64,000 bases of DNA from Sva-07 sp942492715 (lineage in GTDB: Bacteria; Actinomycetota; Acidimicrobiia; Acidimicrobiales; Ilumatobacteraceae). Made by a program: the position numbers and the translations under genes. Within the stretch, counting starts at the first letter, position 1, and every line of letters starts with the position of its first letter. The DNA is taken from positions 62,001 through 126,000 of the forward strand of contig CALOFW010000017.1 of NCBI GenBank assembly GCA_942492715.1, read 5' to 3'. The notes under the pieces are model-generated. The model was given only the letters and a program-made list of their open reading frames with translations. It ran no database searches and was not told the origin of the DNA. Shown here piece after piece: positions 50,257 through 59,865 of this stretch.

Positions 50257-50541
50257 GTGTTCAACTTCTGGACGGTGGTGTACCTGCTCTTCGTGGGCGT
50301 CGTCGCTGGGTTCGCCGCCCGGCTGCTGGTGCCCGGACGTGATGCGATCGGCTTCTGGTGGACGATCCTGCTCGGCATCGTCGGCTCGTTCGCCGGTGGC
50401 TTCCTCGCGTGGGCGCTGTTCGGATGGGACGAGGACGAGGGGGCGCTGCAGCCGGGCGGCGTGATCTTCTCGATCATCGGTGCCGTGCTGATCCTGCTGA
50501 TCTGGCGGGCGATCGACCGACGTCGAACACCGGCAGCCTGA
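50257..50541 (+). CDS. GlsB/YeaQ/YmgE-like small membrane protein
   Basis: The 94-residue product has three hydrophobic segments: FWTVVYLLFVGVVAGFAARLLVPG, GFWWTILLGIVGSFAGGFLAWALFG and PGGVIFSIIGAVLILLIWRAI. The glycine-rich layout matches the transglycosylase-associated/YeaQ family, often stress-induced and of unclear role. The start is GTG 50257 with a GAGGTGAAAC ribosome site. A CACCGC-TCGG-GCGGTG hairpin follows the stop. Confidence 0.82.
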   Translation: MFNFWTVVYLLFVGVVAGFAARLLVPGRDAIGFWWTILLGIVGSFAGGFLAWALFGWDEDEGALQPGGVIFSIIGAVLILLIWRAIDRRRTPAA

Positions 50542-50543
50542 CT

Positions 50544-50559
50544 CACCGCTCGGGCGGTG
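50544..50559. terminator. possible hairpin after YeaQ-like gene
   Basis: CACCGC-TCGG-GCGGTG, a 6-bp stem with a tetraloop, starts three bases after the stop. There is no T run. The remaining gap up to 50673 shows nothing else I can identify. Confidence 0.35.
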
Positions 50560-50673
50560 TCACCATGCGAGACACCACATCCTGGCGCTCGACCGACTGC
50601 GAAGGTCGACTGGAGACACGGACGCCACGCAACCCAGGCGACCGCGTCACAGACGTGCGGAGGACTCGATCCG

Positions 50674-53307
50674 TCACGCGAGGCCGACTCCCGAAGCCTC
50701 GGGCGAGTCCCGTTCCACCATCGCCGTCCACAGCCGTTCGCTGACACCCGAGCGCTCGTACAGTTCGAGGCTCTCCGCTCGGGCGCGTTCGATGGCCTCA
50801 CCGTCGAGACCGAGCCGTTCGGCGACCTTCACCCACTGGACGAGTGCTCGGCTGAGTGGCATCCAGGCGCTGACGCTCCGGGCGGCGGCAATCGCCTCTC
50901 CGAGGGCCTGCTCGGCGTCGACGTCGCGCGACTCCTGAGCGGCCACGCGGGCTGCGTGCATGTTGGCGTAGGCGATGGCACTCGGGATGCCGGAGCGGAT
51001 GGCGACGGACATCGCCGCGTCGGCCCGCCCGACGTTGCCGAGTGCGAGCACTGCCATGAAGAGGTCGCCGTCGGCGAGCGCGCGTTCCGCCAAGCGCTCC
51101 ATCGGGCCGAGGTCGCCTGCCCAGCGCGCCTGGTTGGCGGCGGCCATGGCGGCGTTGTCGCGCAGGAACGGCGAGATCCTCGTCTCGTCGATCGCCTGGC
51201 ACGCCCGTCGGACGTCATCAATCCGCGACTGCAGCATCCAGCCGAGTGTGGCTCCGGCCAGGGTGGGGTGGTACCAGGGATCGTCGGGGTCGAGGACGGC
51301 GAGCGTCTGATCGAACCACTCGGTGATCTCGGTGTGGAGTCGGGAGATCTCGTAGTGCACCAGGCCCGAGACGAGCCGGCCGGCTGTCGGCGGTTCGTGT
51401 TCGATGGCCCACCGGTGGGCTTGCCGGAGGTTGGCGAGCTCGACCGTCGTCTCGACCATCGCAGCTGGCTCGTCGGGGGAGAGCAGCGCGTCCTGGAGGG
51501 CCCGTGCTCGCCGTGCGTACCAGCGGGCATGGCGACCACCGAGTTCGTGTCGTTGCGCGCTCGGCAACTCGCGGAGTACGTGTTGGCGAATCGGCTCGAG
51601 GATCCGGTATCGGGCGGTCGGGGTCTGCGAGGTCATCTCGACGAGTGAGCACTCGACCAGCGTCGTCAGCGTGTCGACGAGCTCCGAGGTCGTCTCGGAT
51701 CCGGCGGCGCAGACCGCCTCGGCGGCGGACAGATCGAATCCGCCGGAGAAGATCGCCATCCGGCTCAACGTGCGTCGCTGACCGTCGGTGAGCGATGACG
51801 TCGACCACTCGATCGTGGCGCCCAGGGTCCGCTGCCGATCCGGCCGAGGGCCCCTCGCGTCCGAGAGCAGATCATGTCGGGCGGCGAGCAACCGCGCGAT
51901 CGCCTGCGGGGTCAGTGCCGCAGTTCGCGCCGCAGCGAGCTCGACCGCCAGGGGAATGCCGTCGACGAGACGACAGATCTCCACGATCGCAGCGTCGTGC
52001 GGCTCACGTTCCAGCGCTGGATTGTTCAACAAGGCCCGCTGGAGGAACAGGTCGACCCCGTCGGTGTCGGCGTCGAGCGGTCCGAGCGGGAACCGCTGCT
52101 CGGCCTCGTGCCGCAGCGGTTCACGACTGGTGGCCAGCACCCGCACACCGGCCGACGTGGCGAGCAACACACCGACGAGATCCCTCACGGCCGGAGCCAC
52201 CTGCTCGCAATTGTCCAATACGAGGAGCATCTGCCTGTCCCCGACCCAATCGAGCAGCCCGTCGGTCATCGATCGGCCTCGATGCTCGTTGACACCAAGC
52301 ACTTCGGCGACCACGAACGGAACCGAGTCGACCGCATCGATCGACGACAGATCGCAGAACCACACACCGTCCGCATGTCTCGCCCGACGCTCGCCTGCTG
52401 CCTCGAGCGCGAGCCGCGTCTTGCCGACGCCACCGGCGCCGAGCACGGTGACGAGCCGATGACGATCGAGCAGTCCGCCGAGCCGGCGCAGGTCGCTGCG
52501 CCGGCCGACGAGATCGCTGGATGTCGGCGGAAGGTGTCCCGGCCCGTCGCTGACCGCAGCCCTCGGCGGTGACGGCACCGGCACATCGTGCTCGAGGATG
52601 CGGCGCTGAAGATCCCGGAGCTGCGGAGTGGGGCTGACGCCGAGTTCGTCGCGGAGGCGCCGGCACAGCTGATCGTAGGTGCGCAGCGCCTGCGCCTGAT
52701 CACCGGCCTGGTAGTGCGCAGCGACGAGGATCGCCCACAGCGATTCCCGCGTCGGGTGCTCGAGACACAGGCCCGTGAGATCGCCCACGATGGTCGTGTC
52801 ATCATCGGCGAGACGATCGTGGAAATGACGTTCGGACAGGGTGAGTCTCAGCTCGCCGAGGCGCTGCTGCTCGTGTTCGACGGCCGTGACGTGAAGACAG
52901 TCGACCAGTGGTGGACCACGCCACAGACCCAGGAGCGGCGTGACATCGGCATCGCCGCTGAGCCCCTCCTGGACCAGATCGACGTCGGTGGTCACCTCCG
53001 CCCGGTAGCCGTGACCGGCGGTGACGATCACATCTGGCGTGTCGAGCTCGGCCCGGAGACGGGAGATGTGGAACCGCAGCGCGCGGAGACCAGAGTCCGG
53101 AGGTCGCCCACCCCAGGTGCGATCGAGGAGCTGATCCGCGTCGACCACGCGGCCCGACTCGAGCGCCAACAGAGCCAGCAGCGTCGAGCGGATCGGTGAA
53201 CCCGGTGCATGCACCGACCCGGCATCGTCCACCACGTCGACCGGACCCAGCAACCGCACCAGAGACGCCGTCGCCCGGCCGTTGCTCGGTGCGTGGGCTG
53301 TTCGCAT
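50674..53307 (-). CDS. AfsR/SARP-type regulator with BTAD and NB-ARC domains
   Basis: The 877-residue product has a winged-helix DNA-binding domain (about 15-100, ALLALESGRVVDADQLLDRTWGGRPPDSGLRALRFHISRLRAEL in blocks). A bacterial transcriptional activation domain follows (about 108-240), then an NB-ARC/STAND ATPase (about 262-540) with GRRSDLRRLGGLL, Walker A LGAGGVGKTRLALE and Walker B MLLVLDNCEQV, and a C-terminal helical repeat region. Such proteins activate antibiotic or stress gene sets, but no secondary-metabolite cluster is adjacent. ATG 53307 is preferred, with GGAGG eight bases upstream; a GTG two codons earlier is too close to it. Confidence 0.88.
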   Translation of the reverse strand: MRTAHAPSNGRATASLVRLLGPVDVVDDAGSVHAPGSPIRSTLLALLALESGRVVDADQLLDRTWGGRPPDSGLRALRFHISRLRAELDTPDVIVTAGHGYRAEVTTDVDLVQEGLSGDADVTPLLGLWRGPPLVDCLHVTAVEHEQQRLGELRLTLSERHFHDRLADDDTTIVGDLTGLCLEHPTRESLWAILVAAHYQAGDQAQALRTYDQLCRRLRDELGVSPTPQLRDLQRRILEHDVPVPSPPRAAVSDGPGHLPPTSSDLVGRRSDLRRLGGLLDRHRLVTVLGAGGVGKTRLALEAAGERRARHADGVWFCDLSSIDAVDSVPFVVAEVLGVNEHRGRSMTDGLLDWVGDRQMLLVLDNCEQVAPAVRDLVGVLLATSAGVRVLATSREPLRHEAEQRFPLGPLDADTDGVDLFLQRALLNNPALEREPHDAAIVEICRLVDGIPLAVELAAARTAALTPQAIARLLAARHDLLSDARGPRPDRQRTLGATIEWSTSSLTDGQRRTLSRMAIFSGGFDLSAAEAVCAAGSETTSELVDTLTTLVECSLVEMTSQTPTARYRILEPIRQHVLRELPSAQRHELGGRHARWYARRARALQDALLSPDEPAAMVETTVELANLRQAHRWAIEHEPPTAGRLVSGLVHYEISRLHTEITEWFDQTLAVLDPDDPWYHPTLAGATLGWMLQSRIDDVRRACQAIDETRISPFLRDNAAMAAANQARWAGDLGPMERLAERALADGDLFMAVLALGNVGRADAAMSVAIRSGIPSAIAYANMHAARVAAQESRDVDAEQALGEAIAAARSVSAWMPLSRALVQWVKVAERLGLDGEAIERARAESLELYERSGVSERLWTAMVERDSPEASGVGLA

Positions 53308-53389
53308 CGACACCCCCTCCGGTCGATTCGAACATCGAACGTACCAGACCCTGTCCGGCGTGGTGGCGGGTGCGTCCGCCGCGGGAGGG

Positions 53390-53755
53390 TCAGTCCACGA
53401 CTGCGGCGACCGCCTCGGCGAACTCGTCAGGGTGGAGGAGCGCGGATCCGTGGGCGTGGTACTCGATCACGTCATCGACGGCAGGCGCGAACGCTCGGCT
53501 GTCGAGCAGCGTCGACTGGAGGCGGCCACCACCCGCGACGGCCTCAGCAGCTCCCGCACCGGCGTCGACGACAACCGGAGCATTCTGTGGTTCATCGGGA
53601 TCGTTGGGTCCGGTGGACCGGCGTGCACCCACGGAGAGTACGGCCACGCTCGCCGCCAGTGCGAACATCATGCCGACGGCGATGCCGACACCGCGGAGCG
53701 GTCGACGTGCGCCGACGCGACGGGAGCGGAGATGGAAATGAGTTGTCGTTGTCAT
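53390..53755 (-). CDS. small membrane-anchored protein of unknown function
   Basis: The 121-residue protein has a basic N-terminus (HFHLRSRRVGARRPLRG), one membrane segment (about 26-46, GIAVGMMFALAASVAVLSVG) and a mature region with DSRAFAPAVDDVIEYHAHGSALLHPDEFAEAVAAV. No family recognised. The start is ATG 53755, with GAGGGC upstream. It is upstream of the AfsR-type gene on the same strand by 82 bases and could be co-transcribed with it. Confidence 0.7.
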   Translation of the reverse strand: MTTTTHFHLRSRRVGARRPLRGVGIAVGMMFALAASVAVLSVGARRSTGPNDPDEPQNAPVVVDAGAGAAEAVAGGGRLQSTLLDSRAFAPAVDDVIEYHAHGSALLHPDEFAEAVAAVVD

Positions 53756-53825
53756 GCCCTCATCGTGAAGGTCGCCGATGAGCGGGCGAGACCGCACCCG
53801 GTGAGCGACCGGTGAGCACACCCCG

Positions 53826-56800
53826 TCAGCGTGCTTGCGCGAGAGCGTTGGCGATGCGTTTGGCGCTGACGGCGGGTTGGCCGGGGCGCTTGACCATCAG
53901 CGGTTGAGCGAACGTCGCCACCCGGAGCTCCTCGAGCTGCCACCGGACCTCGACGAGCTCGGGCGACAGCTTGCCCGGCCCAGCGGTGTCGACGATGTCG
54001 GCGTAGCGACGCTCGAGCGGCACCACCTCGGCCAGTCGCCGCTGGTCACGTTCGCCGGCGCCTGCGAGGTGGTCGAGCCGGTAGACGATCGCCCGGACGT
54101 ACCGCTCGATGTCGTCGAGGCGGTCGATCCCGGCGCCGAGGACGAAGCCCGCGTGTACGAGCCGGCCGAGATGCAGGTTGGCGTCGTCGACCGACGGCCG
54201 CAGCGCGGCGGCGTGCAGGCGGGCGAGTCGATCACGGGCCTCCGAGGCCACCGCGATCACCCGGGCCGCCTTGTGGAGTGCGTTCGCGGCGAGGCCGGGA
54301 GCGGCATCACGAACCACCCGGCGGAGCGACGCGAACTCGGCCTCGGTCCATGGAAGCGACCCGTGATCGGACATCACCCGGTCGACGGCAGCCGCCACAG
54401 AGTCGCCGCTGACCTCACCCAGGTCGATGTCACCGGCAGCGATCGCCAGACGGTCGGCGTTGTCGAGCTTGCGGACGATCGACGACCGGGTCGGGGCGCC
54501 GTCGAGCAGCAACAGGCGTCGCACTCCCCCGCGCATGATCCGCTGCTGCAACTCCGGTGTCGTGACCACCCGGAGCGCCACGCTGTCGCCGACGTCGAGC
54601 AGCGCCGGGTAGGCCTTCACGTCCATCGCCCGATCGGTCGACTCGACGACGCGCGGCAGGTCGCCGACGTCCCACGTCACGATCCCCCGCCGCTCCTCGA
54701 TCGGGGCGGCGGCCGCGATCGATTCACGGACCGATCCGGCGAGCTGCGCCTTGATCACCTCGAGGTCGTCGCCGACGGCATGGACGGTGCCCTCGTCGTC
54801 GGACACGACGAAGTGCAGCCGTAGGTGGTCCGGCAGCACCGACGTGTCGAACGACGTCGCGGTCACGTTGACGCGGGCGATCTCTCGCACCGCCGCGGCG
54901 AGGGCGTCGACGAGCGAGCCACGCCCGGGGTCGACGGACGCCAGGCGTTCGAGCACATCGTCGATCGTCTCGCCGAGCGGGATCAGCTGGCGGCGGACGT
55001 CCTTCGGCAGCGACCTGACGAGGGTGGACACGAGCTCGGGCCGATGACCGGGGATCTGCCAGTCGAAGCCGTCGGTGCTCACCTGGTTGAGTCCCGACAG
55101 CGGGACGTGGACGGTCACCCCGTCGAGGGGCTCGCCGGGCGCAAAGCGGTACGTGAGCGGCAGCTCGATCACGGCACTCCCTCGACGCTGCGTCCAGACG
55201 TCGGGATAGTCGGCGAGGCGCACCCCGTGACCGCGACCACCGGCGACCAGTTCGTCGGTCAGATCGAGGAGGTCCGGGTGCCGTTGCCGCTCCGCCTTCC
55301 ACCACCGGTCGAAGTGACGGACCGACGTCACCTCGGCGCCGACGCGATCGGCGTAGAAGTCGAACAACATCTCGTCGTCGACCAGCTCGAGCCGGCGCAC
55401 TCTCGCAGCCATCCGCCGGAGGTGCTCGAGGAACTCGGCGTTGCGGGTGAGGAACTTCTGCCGGCCGAGCCACGCGGCGTCGGCGACATCGCGTTCGATC
55501 AGCGCCTTCGTGATGAACCACGCCCGGGCCTGCGCCTCGTCGACACGGTCGTAGCCGATGACGCGGTCGCTCACGATCGGCAGGCCGTAGAGCGTCACCT
55601 GCTCGGTCGCGACGGCTCGCCCGCCCTTCGGGTCCCAGCGCACGTTGTCGTAGGAACGCTTCACCAGGTGGGCGCCCGCACGCTCGGCCCACTTCGGCTC
55701 GATCTTCGCGACCCGTCGGGCGTAGAGCTGGTTGGTCTCGACCAACTCGGCGGCCATCACCCAGGGCGGCGGGCGCCGGGTGAGCACCGAACCGGGCGCG
55801 ATCACGAAACGCGACTGGCGGGCGCCGACGAACTCCCGGGTCTCACGGTCGCGCATCCCGATGTGCGAGAGGAGACCGGCGAGCACCGCCTGGTGGATGT
55901 GGTCGGGATGGCTCTCGGTGATGCCCTTCGACGCGGTGGTCGGGCGGATCTTCAGCTGGCCGGCGATACGGCGCAGCTGGCTGAACAGGTCCATCCACTC
56001 GCGCACGCGCAGGTAGTTGAGGTACTCCTTGCGGCACATCCGCCGGAACTGGTTGCCCGACAGCTCCCGCTGCTGGGTCCGCAGGTGGTCCCAGAGCGCG
56101 ACGAGCGACAGGAGGTCGGAGCCCTCGACCTTGAAGCGGTTGTGGAACTCGTTGGCCTGCTCGCGCTTGTCCTGCGGCCGCTCGCGCGGGTCCTGGATCG
56201 ACAGCGCCGACGCGATCACGAGCACTTCACGCACGCATCCGAGGCGGTCGGCTTCCAGCACCATCCGGCCGAGCCGGGGGTCGACGGGGAGGCGGGCGAG
56301 GTCGCGCCCGATCTTCGTGAGTCGACGGGGGCCGCCCTTCACACCGTCGGGGGCAGGCTTCACCGCGGCGAGTTCATCGAGCAGCGCATAGCCGTCGACG
56401 ATCGATCGGTGGTCGGGCGGCTCGACGAACGGGAACTTCGCCACGTCGCCGAGGCCGATCGCCGTCATCTGGAGGATGACCGACGCGAGGTTCGTGCGGA
56501 GGATCTCGGGTTCGGTGAACTCGGGGCGCGACTCGAAGTCGTCCTCGCTGTAGAGCCGGATGCAGATGCCGGGCGCGACGCGCCCGCAGCGTCCGGCGCG
56601 CTGGTTCGCCGACGCCTGCGACACCGGTTCGATCGGGAGGCGCTGCACCTTGAGCCGGCGGCTGTAGCGCGAGATGCGCGCCGTGCCGGTGTCGACCACG
56701 TAGCGGACCCCCGGGACGGTGAGCGACGTCTCGGCCACGTTGGTGGCGAGCACGATCCGACGGCCGGGACCGCCTGTCGGCGCGCGTTCGAAGATCTTGT

Positions 56801-56987
56801 GCTGTTCGACCGACGAGAGCCGCGCGTAGAGCGGGAGCACCTCGGTGCTGCGCAGGTCGAGCCGGCGGATCGCATCGGCGGTGTCGTGGATCTCCCGCTC
56901 GCCCGACAGGAAGACGAGCACGTCGCCGGGGCCCTCGTGCGACAATTCTTCGACCGCGTCGACGATGCCTTGCACCTGGTCCCGATC
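53826..56987 (-). pseudogene. hrpA: hrpA, 3' part (helicase C-terminal domain to end), out of frame with the 5' part
   Basis: This frame carries the rest of an HrpA-type DEAH RNA helicase: DRDQVQGIVDAVEELSHEGPGDVLVFLSGEREIHDTADAIRR in blocks, motif V ATNVAETSLTVPG, motif VI QRAGRCGRVAPG, the ratchet/OB region and the long HrpA-specific C-terminus. Without an intact link to the ATPase half it would not work. It is joined to the 5' part by one extra base (see 56988-57014); corrected length would be about 1286 residues, normal for HrpA. A GTG inside the frame at 56975 could start it but would make half an enzyme. Confidence 0.85.
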
Positions 56988-57014
56988 GGGGACATCGGAC
57001 CTCGTCGTCGATCA
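56988..57014 (-). other. hrpA: +1 frameshift zone in hrpA, with a CCCC run
   Basis: The 5' frame reads RHRPLIDDEVRCP and the 3' frame reads PDRDQVQGIV. The two meet at a CCCC run (minus strand 56991-56988). Deleting one C, or a +1 slip of the ribosome on CCC-C, restores the reading frame. The 3' frame has a TGA just upstream, so the switch must occur in this interval. It could be a sequence error, a real mutation or programmed shifting. Confidence 0.75.
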
Positions 57015-57687
57015 GCGGCCGATGTCGCAGCTCGACGGGGAACGTGCGTCCGGTGACCTCGATCACCGGGGCCGGCTCGCCGCCCTCGATCGCGAAGTGC
57101 TCGGCGAAGCGGGCGGTGTCGATCGTGGCGCTGGTGACGATCACCTTCAGGTCGGGACGCTGCGGCAGGAGCTGCTTCAGGTAGCCGAGGATGAAGTCGA
57201 TGTTGAGGCTGCGCTCGTGGGCCTCGTCGATGATCAGCGTGTCGTAGCGGCGCAGCATCCGGTCGCGCTGGATCTCGGCGAGCAGGATGCCGTCGGTCAT
57301 CACCTTGACCAGCGTGGCGTCGCCGACCTGGTCGGTGAAGCGGACGGTGTAGCCGACGTCGTCGCCCAGCTTCGATCCCAGTTCCTCGGCGACGCGTTCG
57401 GCGATCGTGCGGGCGGCGACCCGCCGGGGTTGCGTGTGCCCGATCATCCCGTCGACACCCCGGCCGGCTTCGAGGCACAGCTTGGGCAGCTGGGTGCTCT
57501 TGCCCGACCCGGTCTCGCCGGCGACGATCACCACCTGGTGGTCGCGGATCGCCGCCAGCAGCTCGTCGCGCCGCTCGGTGATCGGCAGCGAGTCGGGGTA
57601 CGAGAGACGCCCGCTCCCGACGATCGCCCGCGCCGCCGCGGCTCGTGGGTGTTCGGTGGTCCCGGTTGTCGTCGTGGTCGTGGTCAT
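56989..57687 (-). pseudogene. hrpA: hrpA, 5' part (DEAH-box ATPase domain)
   Basis: From ATG 57687 the product reads MTTTTTTTGTTEHPRA, then ITERRDELLAAIRDHQVVIVAGETGSGKSTQLPK with Walker A at about 57-64, HTQPRRVAARTIAERVA, the DEAH box in LIIDEAHERSLNIDF, and TSATIDTARFAEHF. It ends at RHRPLIDDE, where the frame departs from the family. Beyond that the same frame stays open to 56374 but becomes arginine-rich nonsense. HrpA helicases process mRNA and rescue stalled ribosomes in relatives. Confidence 0.88.
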
Positions 57688-57748
57688 GGCATGCCCGCCC
57701 GCCAGCCTGGCAGCTCCAGCGGGACGTCCCACCCGAGATTCCCCCGCC

Positions 57749-57786
57749 GATGAGCCAACCCACCGAATACGGGCGTTTCGCTCATC
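57749..57786. repeat. extragenic hairpin repeat GATGAGC...GCTCATC, copy 1
   Basis: GATGAGC (57749-57755) pairs with GCTCATC (57780-57786) around a 24-base centre containing CAACCCACCGAATAC. It lies in the 206-base divergent gap between hrpA and the MFS gene. Confidence 0.75.
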
Positions 57787-57809
57787 ACAACCCGCACAAA
57801 CCACCCGCC

Positions 57810-57847
57810 GATGAGCCAACCGACCGAATACCGACACTTCGCTCATC
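57810..57847. repeat. extragenic hairpin repeat GATGAGC...GCTCATC, copy 2
   Basis: Tandem copy 61 bases after copy 1. GATGAGC (57810-57816) pairs with GCTCATC (57841-57847), extendable by a flanking C/G pair. CCGCCGATGAGCCAACC precedes and is shared with copy 1. Confidence 0.75.
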
Positions 57848-57878
57848 GCTCGGGTCGGGTGCCGACGGCGGCGGGGCG

Positions 57879-57884
57879 TAGCGT
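57879..57884 (+). promoter_or_regulatory. candidate leaderless -10 box of MFS gene
   Basis: TAGCGT ends nine bases before the ATG at 57894, in a GTAGCGTCATC context like that of dxs. Confidence 0.5.
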
Positions 57885-57893
57885 CATCGGCCG

Positions 57894-59324
57894 ATGACGT
57901 ACCCGGCCAAGGTGATGACGGTCTACATCATGGGGCTGTTCATGACGATCATCGACGGCACGATGGTCAACGTCGCCCTGCCGACGATGGCGAAGGACTT
58001 CGGCGTGCCGACCACCGACATCGAGTGGATCGCCGTCGGCTACCTGCTGACCTACGCCGCCGTGATTCCGGCCGCCGGCTGGCTCGGCGACCGGTTCGGC
58101 ACCAAGCGTGTGTTCACGGCCGCCCTGATCGCGTTCGTTCTCACCTCGCTCGCCTGCGGGCTGTCGCAGACGCTCGACCAACTGATCATCTTCCGAGTGC
58201 TGCAGGGCGTCGGGGCCGGTCTCGTGACGCCGGTCGGTGCGGCGATGTTGTACCGCGCCTACTCGCTCGAAGATCGCGCCAAGGCTGCGATCGGCGTGCT
58301 GAGCGTTGCGGTGATCGCCCCGGCGATCGGGCCGATGCTCGGCGGCATTCTCGTCGACACCGTGTCCTGGCACTGGATCTTCCTCATCAACGGACCGATC
58401 GGTGCCGTGGCGATCGTGTTGTCGTTCATCTGGCTGGAGGAGACCAGGCACGAGACCCCCGGGCGATTCGACCTCGCCGGGTTCGTGCTGTCCGCAGCGT
58501 CGGTGTCGATCCTGCTGTACACCCTCTCGATCGGCCCGGAGAAGGGATGGTTCTCCGCCTACACGCTCGCGTTCGCGACGGTGGGGGTCGCCTGCCTCGT
58601 GTCGCTGATCGTGATCGAGCTGCGGATCCCGAATCCGATCCTGATGCTCCGCCTGTTCCAGGATCGGCTGTTCCGCACGATCAACATCTCGGCGGCGCTC
58701 ACCTACGCGGGGTTCTTCGGGATGATCTTCGTGCTGCCCCTGTACCTACAGAGCCTGCGTGGCTACACCGCCTTCCAGAGCGGCCTCGCCCAGTCACCCC
58801 AGGCGATCGGCGTGTTCCTGGTGTCGAACCTGTTGGGGCGGAGGCTGTACCGCAGCATCGGTCCGCGTCGCCTGATGGTGGTCGGTACCGCCGCCACCGC
58901 CGCGATCACCTGCCTCTACGCCACCGCCGGCCTGACGACGCCGCTGTCGACGATCGCGGCGTTCTCGTTCATGCGCGGGCTGGCCGTCGGCATGGTGTTC
59001 GTGTCGATCCAGACCGCCGCCTACGCGACGACGTCGATGGCCGACACCGGTCGCGCGACCAGCCTGTTCAACACGCAACGTCAGATCGCCTACGCCTCGG
59101 GCGTCGCGCTCGCCGCCACGGTGATCGCCGCCATGCTGCCCAACGGCAGCGATGCGGCGTCGGACACCGAGCTGTTGTCCGCGTACCAGGCGGGGTTCCT
59201 CGCCGTCGGGTTGATCATGGCGCCCGCCGCGATCATCTCGTGGTTCGTCGACGACGACGACGTGGCCGCCACTCGCGGCCTCACACCGTCGACACCGGCG
59301 ACGGTCCAGCCATCTCGGGCGTGA
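57894..59324 (+). CDS. MFS drug-efflux transporter, DHA2 (14-TM, EmrB-like)
   Basis: The 476-residue protein has the DHA2 motifs: LFMTIIDGTMVNVALPTMAKDFG (motif D1, about 15-37), AAGWLGDRFGTKRVF (motif A), FRVLQGVGAGLVTPVG (motif B), and AIGPMLGGILVDTVSWHWIFLINGPIG (motif C, antiporter signature). About 14 membrane segments are expected. The substrate could be a toxic lipophile or a metabolite. It is transcribed alone, divergent from hrpA. Confidence 0.9.
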   Translation: MTYPAKVMTVYIMGLFMTIIDGTMVNVALPTMAKDFGVPTTDIEWIAVGYLLTYAAVIPAAGWLGDRFGTKRVFTAALIAFVLTSLACGLSQTLDQLIIFRVLQGVGAGLVTPVGAAMLYRAYSLEDRAKAAIGVLSVAVIAPAIGPMLGGILVDTVSWHWIFLINGPIGAVAIVLSFIWLEETRHETPGRFDLAGFVLSAASVSILLYTLSIGPEKGWFSAYTLAFATVGVACLVSLIVIELRIPNPILMLRLFQDRLFRTINISAALTYAGFFGMIFVLPLYLQSLRGYTAFQSGLAQSPQAIGVFLVSNLLGRRLYRSIGPRRLMVVGTAATAAITCLYATAGLTTPLSTIAAFSFMRGLAVGMVFVSIQTAAYATTSMADTGRATSLFNTQRQIAYASGVALAATVIAAMLPNGSDAASDTELLSAYQAGFLAVGLIMAPAAIISWFVDDDDVAATRGLTPSTPATVQPSRA

Positions 59325-59333
59325 CCGGGAGCC

Positions 59334-59720
59334 TCACTCGGCGATGGTGAGGACGTACTCGACGATCTTCTCCGCGACGACGGGGTCGTCGAACACCCGC
59401 ACGTACTCGAACCGCAGGATGCCGTTGCCGGGGCCCACCACGTCGAAGACGAACAGCTGGGTTCCGGAGGCGCCGACGAGGCTGCCGCCGGGTTCCTCGA
59501 AGTCGCTGCTCACCAGCTGGAGCCCGTCGGGCAGCGGCCCCAACTCCCAGCTGTAGCCCGTGGTCGGATTCGACTCGAGTCGAACGTCGAGCTGGTCGCC
59601 AACCCCGAGCGACACCTCGGAAAGGGAGTCCTCGGCGCCGAGCATCACCGTCGACCCGCCGTCATCCCCGCAGGCGGCGAGCAGCGCTGCTGCGGCCACG
59701 AGTGCGATCCATCGCTTCAT
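59334..59720 (-). CDS. chagasin-like (I42) protease inhibitor lipoprotein
   Basis: The 128-residue product has a lipoprotein signal (MKRWIALVAAAALLAACG, lipobox LAAC) and a mature immunoglobulin-like domain. That domain has the chagasin-family loops: LESNPTTGYSWEL (loop 2, NPTTGY), a Gly-rich GSLVGASGTQLFVF (loop 4 region), and FEYVRVFDD in place of the usual RPW loop 6. Family members inhibit papain-type cysteine proteases. The lack of Arg-Pro-Trp weakens the prediction. The start is ATG 59720. Confidence 0.82.
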   Translation of the reverse strand: MKRWIALVAAAALLAACGDDGGSTVMLGAEDSLSEVSLGVGDQLDVRLESNPTTGYSWELGPLPDGLQLVSSDFEEPGGSLVGASGTQLFVFDVVGPGNGILRFEYVRVFDDPVVAEKIVEYVLTIAE

Positions 59721-59865
59721 GTCTCGATCCTGCGCAGACTGCGAACCGATCGCCACGGCAGAACGTCACAGACCCGGCGCGCGGCCAGCGGTGTGCCGGA
59801 CACCACTGGCTTACGTCGTGCCGGATGAGGGACACTGTGCGTCGGGACACACTGGGGAGTGACGG

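Noticed and set aside
56374..56988. Continuation of the hrpA 5' frame past the shift
   Set aside because: It turns into arginine-rich nonsense while the family sequence continues in the other frame.
54825..57056. 743-codon plus-strand frame opposite hrpA
   Set aside because: Shadow of the helicase; no domain visible.
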